From: Strongylocentrotus droebachiensis
Taxonomy: Eukaryota > Echinodermata > Echinoidea > Camarodonta > Strongylocentrotidae
NCBI GenBank assembly: GCA_035222895.1
Contig: JAVYIG010000090.1
Span: 248,001 to 312,000, forward strand
Direction: 5' to 3'
Length of the DNA: 64,000 nucleotides
In this document: positions 24,401-36,400 of the stretch, piece by piece
How positions within the stretch are numbered: the first letter of the stretch is position 1
How the letters are laid out: each line of letters opens with the position of its first letter
Translations under genes and position numbers: made by a program
Notes under the pieces: generated by a model
The model's input: only the letters and a program-made list of their open reading frames with translations
Database searches by the model: none
Told to the model about the DNA's origin: nothing

Positions 24401-27400
24401 CCATCCATCCACCCACCCACCCGTCCATCCATCCACCCACCCACCATCCATCCACCCATGCAAACACACACCCACTCACCCATCCATCCATTTACCCACC
24501 CACCGCCTATCCACCACCCACCCATCCATTCACACACCCACCATCCATTCACCCACTCAAACACACACCCAACATTCACCCACCATCCACCACCCACCCA
24601 TATATCCATCCACCCAACAACCCATCCACCCACCATCCATCCACCCAGCCAAACACACACCCACCATCCGACCACCCACCCACCATCCATCCACCCAAAC
24701 ACCCACCCACCCATCTATCCACCCACCTACCAGCCCACTCATCTATCTATCCAACCACCCACCCAGCCATCCATCCACCTACCCACCCATCCATCCATCC
24801 ACCCAAACACCCACCCACCCATCTATCCACCCACCTACCCACCCACTCATCCATCTATCCACCCACCCACCCACCCACCCACCCATCCATCCATCTACCC
24901 ACCATCCATCCATCCACCCACCCAGCCATCCGACCACCCACCCACCATCCATCAACCCAAACACCCACCCACCCATCTATCCACCTACCCACCCATCCAT
25001 CCATCCACCCAAACACCCACCCACCCATCTATCCACCCACCTACCCACCCACTCATCCATCTATCCACCCACCCATCCACCCATCCATCCATCTACCCAC
25101 CATCCATCCATCCACCCACCCACCCAGCCATCCGACCACCCACCCACCATCCATCAACCCAAACACCCACCCACCCATCTATCCACCCACCTACCCACCC
25201 ACTCATCCATCTATCCACCCACCCACCTACCCATCTATCTACCCACCATCCATCCATCCACCCACCCACCCATCCATCCACCCACCATTCATCCACCCAG
25301 CCAAACACATACCCACCATCCGACCACCCACCCATCCATCCATCCACCCAAACACCCACCCACCCATCTATCCACCACCTACCCACACACTCATCCATCC
25401 ATCCATCCATCCACCTACCCACACACCCACCCATCCATCACCCACCCACCCAGCCATCCATCCACCCACCATCCATCCAAACACACACCCACCATCCGAC
25501 CACCCACCCATCCATCCATCCACCCAAACACCCACCCACCCATCTATCCACCACCTACCCACACACTCATCCATCCATCCATCCATCCACCACCTACCCA
25601 CACACCCACCCATCCATCACCCACCCACCCAGCCATCCATCCACCCACCATCCATCCAAACACACACCCACCATCCGACCACCCACCCATCCATCCATCC
25701 ACCCAAACACCCACCCACCCATCTATCCACCACCTACCCACACACTCATCCATCCATCAATCCATCCACCCATGCAAACACACACCCACTCACCCACCTA
25801 CCCACCCACCACCTATCCACTACCCACCCATCCATCCACCCACCATCCATTCACCCACACAAACACACTTTTAAAAAAAAAAATTAACAATTTTGTTTTA
25901 TTTCTCCAAATGTGTAATACAAACAATAACATACAATTGAATAAATTAAAGGTGTTCAATATTGATGCTTTTACATAAACATAATTAAACACAAACTTAT
26001 TTGCATAATTAAAATAATTAAACACACACCATTCACCCACCCAAACAACACCAACTATCTACCATCCACCCATACATCCACCCACCCACCATCCATCCAC
26101 CACCCACCCACCCACCCATCCCACCATCCATCCACCTACCCATCTAGTCAGCCACCCATCCACCCACCCACCAACCCATCCACCCACCATCCCATCCATC
26201 TACCCACCATCCATCCACCCACCCACCCACCCAGCCAGCCACCCACCCAACCATCCACCAATGCTCCTATGTACAAATTATGGTCACAAATCTACAGAAT
26301 TTACATTTTTTGATAATTCATTATTGAAGGATAAAATGTTATCTAAAGATCATAATGCGAGAGTATCCAATCTAATCTCAAAATTTAAGAGAAAAATATT
26401 GAAGACAAAATGTAAGAAGGGCACTTACGGCATGCGCAATTTCAGCCATGTTGGCCTTGGACATCTCGTTTCCTCCGTCTGACTTGACTGTTAACGTTTC
26501 CTCCTTGCCGTAAACATGACAGAAGACCATCGGGGTTTGACCCTTGTTTGGCCAGATCGCTCTTAGGGGGTCAGGGCTGCGGCGCTTGACAGACAAGTCC
26601 GTTTGCAGTTTGTCTTCGTAGAAGGTCTCCGACGGGAAGGAACAGATCGACTCGTGCTGGAAGTTGAAAGAATGTAAATGATTTTAATGTTTTAAGCCCC
26701 TCTTTTCAGTGGGCTAGGAAGCAAGTGTAACTATGTTCAAAGTGATATACTCAGTTTTATTTATTGTGGTCCTAACCCATTGACTAAATTATCTTATTCC
26801 CATAAGAACCACCCGGATCCAGTAACCAATGGGTTAATCTAATCCGAACCCTCACTCACTTAAATAAATGAGCATAAGGGGAAAGATGTCATAGAAGGCC
26901 AGTACATGTGCGTGCACAAACGGTGCTACGACGTACGCTCTGGCTTTACCTCCTTAAAGACAGGTTTACAGTTAAGGTGACAATTTGAATTTACATGTAG
27001 GTGTATAGGTTTATAGGTTTAGAGTTGAGGTTAGGGTTAGGTATAGTGTTTGGTTCAGGTTTGAAGCTAAGAATTTGATGAGAGCAAGATATTGACGGCG
27101 GAGCAATCGACGAATAGTCTCCTCACGAGTCACTTGCAAGATCTCTTTAAATGCCTGAATTGAATGGCAAACATACAGAGTAAAACATTCTTTGATGATT
27201 GAGAAAAAAAACAAGACCTACCATACGATACTGGATGGTGAGCATGCAAGCTTTTTTTTGGTATTTCTCAAGGAGTGACTCCTCCATGCCTAGATCTCGT
27301 GCATTCTGTTCTGTGATGATTGGCCTGAAAAAGAAGATGAAAAAAGTCCTTGTTCTTTTAATACTCATCAGATTTTCATACATCATCGCTTTTGAGGTAT

Positions 27401-30400
27401 TTTTTTTTAGGTAGTTATTGGAAGGTTCAAGGTAAGATTTCAGTTTGTCCTTGTTTTAAGGACAGAAAAAAGCTCGTTCAGATATGACGCTGCAAAATTT
27501 CTGCTTTTTTGTTTTAATGCCATAAAGTGTAATACACTTCACATTCCTGTATCTCATAAAACAGAGCTCAGTGAAGACATGAAAGTCATTTATTGTGAGC
27601 AGTTGCCATTCATTTACACATTAAAAAAAACAGCGGCTGTTTTGAGGCTGTTTGCGCGCCATATCTGAACAGGTCTTAATAATAATAATAATAATAATAG
27701 TGGGTTCTTGTATAGCGCTCATGTCAGTCAGATTTAAGGAGTGATTCAAAGCGATGACAACTTGATATCAATCGCACCACTGTACTAAAGAGATAGAAGT
27801 TTGTACGGTAGCGATTGATTGAAGGACTTGTGATCGATCCAAATCAATCGCAATTCTTAATATGACAGGACACAGATCGAACATCATGAGAATAATTGGT
27901 TTTTAAGAGATCAATATAAACACGCTTTAAAAAAAAGCACAAACACGTTTGAAGTATGTACACGAACCGAAGCTGAAGATAAAAATTATTAATACTAAAT
28001 AACATGTATGAAATCTACTGGATACATGTATACAATCATCATTCATTTATCCACCAATTGCCAAATGCCCAATATAGAGTTGCAAGTATTCTTTTCAAAG
28101 CGGGGAAACAAATTCAGGTTATCCATGATTTTAATTACTTTGGTAGTGGTTATTCCATATGCTCTCTATGTTAAGAATATCTCTGGATGTTTGGGGTAGT
28201 CTGGGACATTTGCCAACTATGAAATCGTATGTTTGGAACAAGAAGAGCCTTAACTCATATATTTTAATACAATTTTAATACAGAGTTAACGCCCTTCTGG
28301 CCCCAAACAGACAGAATGATCAGTACCTGAGTTGTTTGTGATCTCCAATGAGGACGACCTGATGAGGGAGAGTGCTGGTGAGGGGAATGAGTGTCTCAGG
28401 CTCGTTACACATGCCAGCCTCATCCACAATACACTGGATAATGTTGGTGTACTTTATGATGCGCCTCGTTCCAGCTATGTTACACGTGCACAGGACGATG
28501 GAATGCTTCCTGAGTTCCTCACCCTAGAAAATGTAACCATGGATGTTAACATTAAAACTTCTCGTCAACTGAACCTGTGCAACATGAATGATTTAATCTA
28601 GTTTTCATTAAAGAGTTAGAGTTGTACTACAAAATTTTAAAATAGCAACAAGAACATACATACTAAAGCTTTTCATCTTGGACTCATCAGAACTCTTTCT
28701 GTAAGCAGAGAATAGGGTCTTTATTCAGCTCACTGCCCCAATAATATGCAGACAGAAAGGGTTTGTGAGGGCTCTCATGTTATTCTAGGTAGCATTGCTT
28801 CAGCTCATGTCATTAAACGGCTGGAGTTACGTACTTTCCCGCAGTGAATCACAGTCCGTTAAGTTTCTGTTCCTTTAGCTAATTCCGCCTATATTGTCTG
28901 ATTTGGGCTTTCTGTTCATTTTTTGATTTTACTCTGATGAGAGCAAGACGAAAAGCTTTAGTACCTTTGTCTGTTTTAGTTGCTATTTTGTTATATTTAT
29001 TACATTATTAGGTGGGTGATCCTCTGTTGGACCAATACAACAATAAACAAAATATTTATGATGCCATTTTCGTATGAATATATACAACACATTCAACAGA
29101 TCCTTTGTAAACTTAATCATTGATTTGAATTCTTTTTCAAAGCGTTTTTTTCTGTAGGGGTTCTGTTGTGAAGCAGTGATATGTTAGTTGGAGGACTTAC
29201 CTCTGCCTCGAGTAGTAGCTCTTTGTATACTCTAACTTCTTTCATGCTCACAGATGAGATACGCCCAAAGTTGAGCTCCATTGCTCGGATGTCTTCTGCG
29301 TACGGGGCTCCGGGTTTGCGGATCAACTTATGAAGGGAGACATCATCCAGCCGATCGTCGACGTGAGCCTGGTTGGCGCGCTGCCACTTGGATTGAGAGC
29401 TAGGCATGCCTGGGATGGGGTAGACCTTTTCGACCATTGAATCACTGTAGACTCGTACGATAGAGATGTCCAACTTCTTCAAGTAACCTGTAAAATATGA
29501 TATCAAAGTGCATATAGCAGAACTCTTTTAATCAATTGGTCTCTTAATGGGGCTGACAAACCCTACAGTTTGTACAAGTCGATTTGCCTTTTACATATTC
29601 TTTGGGAACAAGGACAAATTTGCACTCGGCAAAGTAAAAGGACCCATACTGAGTCCCTACCCAAAAACAAACATAAAACCACATTTCCTAGATTGTAATT
29701 ACAACTGTTAAATTATGAGTTTTAATTCATAATCTATGTATAAGTAAATCCAAAAAGTCCTCCTCCTCCTCCTCCTCCCCCTCCCTTTTCTACAAATACA
29801 GGCAAACTTTTTCTTCCTTCAATTATGTGGTACATTGTTAAAGTTATTAGGAGGCATTTGCCGCCAATGGCACAGAATGAGTTAAGATAATGATGGACTT
29901 ACCAGAGATAACATCGACAGCCTTGTTGGAAGGTCCACAGTAGAGCACCTGAGGTCTACCTTTACCAATCGCTGGTACATTCTGGTTGACTTGGGTGAAG
30001 AAGTAAGCCAGATACGCACCCGTCACTGTCGTACCGGTTCCTACAATGGAAAGTTTTAATAGCAACAATAACTCAGTATTCCAACCCTATGTATTGTTAT
30101 TATCAAACCAATTCATATTCAGTTACTGAAATTATCACTTGTATCTGACTTCATTATGCCCCTGCGAAATAAGCAGATAAAGAACTTTACCAGCAGGATG
30201 CTAGAGGCACAAATGTGTACCAGTACGAATCTTGCCCTCATTCAATATTTTGCAGTCACAATAACATACGTATTCAGTTAACAACTACATTATTCATATC
30301 CATGTAAGTTACCGGTAGATGTTTTCGTTCTTTTTTACGTAACTCAAGCATGAAAGATGGACAGTTTAAATTTTGGCCTTTTTCGAATATACTCTCAGTT

Positions 30401-33400
30401 GTTAGCTTCAATATGTCACATTTTCAAGCAACATAAATTGGGACAAATCAATCTGTTGTTATTAAACCGTACATATACAAGCGCATTATTCTTTGCAAAT
30501 GAAAACTTGTTTGTTAACAAAAAAGTTGCGCAGTAAACTTAATAGTAACAATAACACATAACAAGAGGCAGGTTTACAGCCAATCATTTTGATTTTGATT
30601 CAGTTTGATTACCCCGTCCAAGGCAGTGTCGACACCAAATACTTAAATAACAACTAACCTGGTGGACCTTGGATGAGAGAGAAGGTGTTCGTGAGGGCCA
30701 TCTTGACCGCTTCTGACTGGGGTTTATTGAGGGGGTGAAGTTCCGTCTCCAGAACATGGAGGTCTTTCACCTTCCCACCTTCCATCAGCGCAATCTTTGT
30801 GATCCCATCTTTGGAAATAGGAAGAAATAGAATACGGTAAAAGCAGGCTACAATCACCCACTGAATATTAAGCCAGAGACAATTTTGGCTGAATCCTAAA
30901 GGAAAAATACCTAAAATAAAACTGTATCTAACAGGGTATGAATATAAGCTCAATATTGAGGTACAATTATTATTTCAAGAGACTTTGGAATTCAGCTGCA
31001 ACAACCCAGCTAAATTCAATGAAATATTTCTGCTACAAAGAAGGTCCCTCAAATGCCCTCTTTTTCAATTAAAGACCCTATCCAATGAAAATACAACTTT
31101 ATATCAATGGAAAGCTGAATGAATGTAGAATACAAATATAAAGGAAGACAAAACATTTTCCCTTTAAGTATCGCACAAAAGGAAAATAAAACCTCATTTT
31201 CGACACCCCTCCAAATTACATGTCAGAAGGGGTCAAATTTGCCGCAGTTAGGGTGAAGACATACATGTGGACCCGATTGGCTTGCCTATTAAATAGGTGC
31301 GGCAATGAACTGTGCTTCATTAATGTAGATCTAATGTGAATCTGCGTACTCCACATAAGATGTCATCAAGTTGATGGCTAGTTTTTTGTTTGACAACCTC
31401 CGATTTTCAATGCTTAAAATTTTGAGTTTTCAGAGAGCTGTTTAATACTCCTCGGAGAGACACTAAAGTACTTATAATTTATATTATTGTAATTTATGGC
31501 TTCTGTTGATATACATTTCATCTATTTCAGTTTTCACTTGCCATAACAGTATTTTAGAGCTTCAACCTGGGATTTTACATGAATGTTCTAGCTAATTGCA
31601 TGAGTACAGCATCAGCAATACTTTACATGGTGAGAAACTTAATTGTAGCTTAAGTGTACAGGGTTACACCATGTCATTCTTTCAAGGAACAAGACCCCTG
31701 ACAAGGGCTCGTAAGCTCCACTAAAAGTGCTTTGGTTCTCTGACTCTTTTTAGGGCTCTTATTCCTTTAAAAGAACTACATGTGTAATCTTGATTTTGTT
31801 GTACCTACCTGTACTTATACACATAACCACAAACAAAATAACGTTAAATAAACAAACGGACAACTCAACAAAATATGCATGATGTCTCAAGCACCATCTG
31901 AATTAGTAGACCATGATAGAAATCTATCAGTAAAGTATTTGTAGTGCTGATGTGAATAAAAAAAATATGAATGCAACCCTTGGAGAAGGGAGAACATTTA
32001 CTTTGACTTTAATGGCACGATGGCTCAGTGGTAGAGCAAGTAGTGGTAGGCTTCGAAACCAGGTTAATGCCCTCATGCCCTTTGTAAGGCATTGATCCTC
32101 ATTACCAAGTCCCTTGAAGAGGACTTAAAGACTGGTTATTTACTTCCAGGCATATAAATTCTCTCTTAGCAGTCGGTTAAAACAATCATCAATCATCAAA
32201 TTACTTAACAAACTAAAAAGAGGAATACAAAGATTGATTCCAATGCTCAATTCCAAGAAGAAAGACTTATATGTACCCGAGTTGAAAACTCCATCATCAG
32301 CTTTGCATGGCTTGCGGAGGCAGATATTGCGGATCAGAGGGGTAGTGTCTTGAAGCTTCCTCACAGCATTTTCTGCATGCCTAAAGGTGTCAAAACAAAA
32401 TATAATGTTCATCTTTTGATACAAACTACAAGAACAGAATAAAATAAAACCAGTGAATACTGAATTTTAGATGACTGGGGTTAGATTTTTAAGTAAAATG
32501 CATATTATACCACAATCAAATCATACAATTGGTTCATGATGGCAACTCTTATAACTCTTAATTCTATGGTGCAGATTTTCATTCACACGACTCTTTCAAG
32601 ATATCAGTTAACAAACTACATTGAGTACAATGTTACTTGCTTTAATTAGCTCCTGTTGTTAATACTAAGTTCTATGGGGAGCATTTCTTGAACCCACATT
32701 ATTTGCACCTTGGAGAACTTTATCAAAGTCTTCCTTCCAGAAATACTTCCCAGAGACTTGCACCTGTATAAACATACAAGACCTTTATGCCCATAATAGC
32801 AGTGGAAATATGTGCACTACACCAACAAACATTCAACATGTATGTGTATCAATAAGTTGTCCCTTTTCGCATTTCAAAGACCCTCATATTGCCTTCAAAT
32901 CCAAGAGCCAATCAGTTTTGTTCAACAATATATTAATTTCAAAAAAAATATCTGGGAAGTGGAAGCACAACTTTTTTGCTCAATTATTGTTGTGAATCTA
33001 TGAAAGTAAAGAATTGTCCTTACAAGTCTGGAATTGTCTTGGGGATGATTTCAATGGTGCAGGGGATCTCCTTTCCTTCAGGTTGGTAGAGCAGTGCATC
33101 CTCTGGGAACGGTAGGGAGGTGGTGTGGAGCTGGAAGGTGACGGTCGTCAGCTGGGTCTTCTTGTCAGTCTGGGCGTCTGTGGTGTACCCATGGGCTACA
33201 AAGGTCTGTTCAGTCCATGCCAGGCGATTGTAAGGTCCTATCGTCTCTTTTTGCTTGGAACTACTGTCCAAGTCACGCATCTTGAGCAGCTTTCGACTAT
33301 GGACACGGAGATTCCTGTAGCGGACGCAGATGAAGTCTAGCTCGTAGTCCTCATCGTCTTCCTTACTCTTGTCCTTGTTCTCTGGTCGCCTGTTGAAGGG

Positions 33401-36400
33401 AATGAAGCGTTGCTCAAGGAAGTGAAGGGGAAGATTGAAGTAACCCTGATACTTGCTGCCTTCAAATTTCTGCCAGATGATCACTACGTTGTGGATGATG
33501 ATGGTGTCATCAGAGTTGACAGCACTGTGAGCACTGATCATTGACAGGATGGGGAGCCAGGATTTCTTGTAAGCAGCAATGGTTTTCTCCTTTCCCGGAA
33601 TCTTGGTGGCGACATCTGAAAAGCAAAGCACCGGCTGATCACGGTGCTCTGCACACATATCCAGGTGTGGCGTCATGTTGAAGAGCTGGATATAGGGAGT
33701 CAGGACCCCTTTGAAGAGACGAGCATGCAACTGGACCTGGTTGACATCACCTTTCTTGAAGGAGCGGCAGAAGTCAATGAATAACTGCTGCTTTCCCATC
33801 ATGTTCACATACTCACACGTAACCTCAATTGAAGACTGCTCGTTAAACCGCCTCATTGGATCCATGTTTTGACAAAGCTCCTGCCCTCTAGAACTGATGG
33901 CTGACTCGATGGCTCTCTTGATCGACTCGTAATTTCCAGTTTTCACACTGTTGCGGATGTCTTCCCAGTTGTCCTCTGGGATATTCACAATGTGGCGTTC
34001 GTTGTCCAGTTCTATGGCATTCTTTCTGTGTCCATGCCTCTGTTGTCCTTCTAGATTTATGTCGTAAATTCTAGACTTCCATGCTAGGTCAACAGATTTA
34101 GACGCAACAGTAGTCTCTGGTAATTTTGAGGGCTTGAGGATACTGAAACCTAGCTGGCACTGTGTCGGGAGAATGTATGGCCTATGTGGAAAGAGAAGCT
34201 CTAAACCAGAATCTGAGATACTCTCCACAAATGTCAGCAGCTGCAGAGGAGCTTCCTTCAACTTTAAAGCCAGCTGGAGAGACTTGCTTTCCTTTGAGAA
34301 GCGCTTGGAACGTAAAGCTTGGCTAGAACAATTGTGGGTTATGTTGGCCAGCTCTATTGCTTCATAGGGACATGGTAGACCTTCCAAGCTTGCAATCAGC
34401 ATTCTGTGTACCACAAGATCAATGAACCTGCAGATGGGTGATGTGAAATGTACATATGCTTTGAGCTTCAATGAGAAGTGTGCCTGCTGTTTGGGTCCTT
34501 GCTGGTCTCCTGAGTTCACATACTCTGAACGCTCCATAATCCGATGAAAGTGAGACAAGGCTACCGCTTGAAGAGGATGGTTTGGATCCATGCATACCAG
34601 GTTGATGACTTTATCCACTGCCTTCTGGGTGTTTTCACTGGAGGCCTGAACAATTTCCTCCCAGACTGGTTTGGTCAAAGGAAGCACTGGGCTGTCCTCA
34701 TCATCCTGGTCGACAACTTCTTCCTGATCCTGATTCACTGTAGCAGTCAGCAAAGTACTGTTGCGGACACCATCCTTGTGTGTCTTTCTCCATTCCTTCA
34801 CCTTGTCTAGAGGTGGTGCTAATTGCCTCCTGAGGGGAGTACTATCTGCATACTTCAACAGGAGATGGTCTGCGACAGTTTCGTTGGCAAGAATCATCAT
34901 CTCTTCAATCAAGCAATGAGCAAGAGGATCCTGCACCTCTCCATCATCATCCTCTGCATTGTAGACAAATTTCTTATCTCCTAGACGAAGAGCTCGTTTC
35001 TTGCTTGCCAGATTGTGCAGGCAGCGGACGGATTCAGCAACATCCTCTAATCCATTGGGACATTCTCCGTGGATGATCTCTTCTGCCTGATGATAGGAGA
35101 GCTTATGGCAAGAACGAATGATAGTACGGAACACCTTTGGTGCCTCAGCAAGTGTTCCGTCAGAGTTGAGCACCACCAACAAGGACAAAGCCAACCTGTC
35201 CTTATTAGGATGGAGACTGCAGAGGTCAGTGCTTAGCTTCTTAGGGAGCATGTGGATGGGTTTCTCATGGAAGAAAGGATAGAATGATGTTGAACGAATC
35301 TTTGCTTCTTCATCGAGGTCACTCCCTTTGGGAACAAAGAAGGAGACATCAGCCATGTGGATTCCCACTCTAAGGCGATCTCCATTGATGGGCTCCACGC
35401 TGACTGCATCATCCAGATCTTCTGAATTGGGATGGTCGATGGTGAAGATCTTCATGTTTCTGAGATCTACTCTTTTCTCCAGGTCAGCCTTAGGAATGTC
35501 CCACCCTGCAGGAAAGTTCTCTCTGAGGTAAGCATTAACAGAGTCCTTGAACTTGTCTTTCACATTGTGAATTAGCTTGAGGATGTGCAGTCCTTGTCTA
35601 GGTGTGATGCCTGGCTCCAGTTCTTCAATGACTACTCCCAGTGGGTAGGGAGTCTTGGGGTACCACTTCCAGAAACGAACAACAAAAAGCTTATGAGGGC
35701 GTTCCTTGTTCGTGACATACACGTCTCTATCCGGCGTGAAGCGACCCTGCGTCTTAGCAACTACACGAGAGATGGTGTGGATGGTGACTTTTGTCACATT
35801 CCTGTCTCTTGACTCTTCAGTTTTGTCTTCTGTCTTTGTGATGAAGAGCTTGGGGAATTTTCGGTCCACAGGCACCATCAGGTTGTTGATCAAGGGATCA
35901 AGGGTACACACAAGTTTGCATAGATATGGGTCAGAATGTCTCTTCAGAATGTGAACGACCTTCCCATAGATTTGATTCTCTTCTTCTACCTTCACAAGCC
36001 CATGAACTCCTTCTAATTCTTCAGTGCCTTCTCTGTTCTGTATGATTTCTACCACAACCTCATCATTGTCCAATGCTTGTCCTCTACGTCTCTTGCTGGT
36101 GATAGATATGACTTCAGATGCTTCACGTTCATGGGGGATTGCATGTGTTGCGCCCTTCATATCATATCTGAAGGTACAAACCTTAAACTTTTCAGATTCT
36201 GTAACTGTCTTTTCCAGGTATTCATCTTCTGTCTTTTCCTCTGGTGATCCATGTGCTTCATCTTCATCTGATTCGTAATCTTCCACTTGGCTAAGCGCAC
36301 TCTGTAGCATGTGCCTTGGCAGCAGAGCAATTCGATCAGCCCTTTCCACCATACGGAAGTTTGGAACATTTCCATCAGTTGACATATCCAATTCTTTCTC

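Noticed and set aside
23504..25978. Long open frames (up to 506 codons) rich in His, Pro and Thr on + and Gly, Trp and Val on -
   Set aside because: They follow from the minisatellite composition, in which stop codons are rare on both strands. No start context, splice site or domain supports a protein.
32709..32763. 55-bp candidate HELZ2 exon with good AG acceptor and GT donor (frame [15 protein letters not shown])
   Set aside because: Including it breaks the frame, while exon 9 to exon 10 directly is phase-perfect. It could only be a minor alternative exon.
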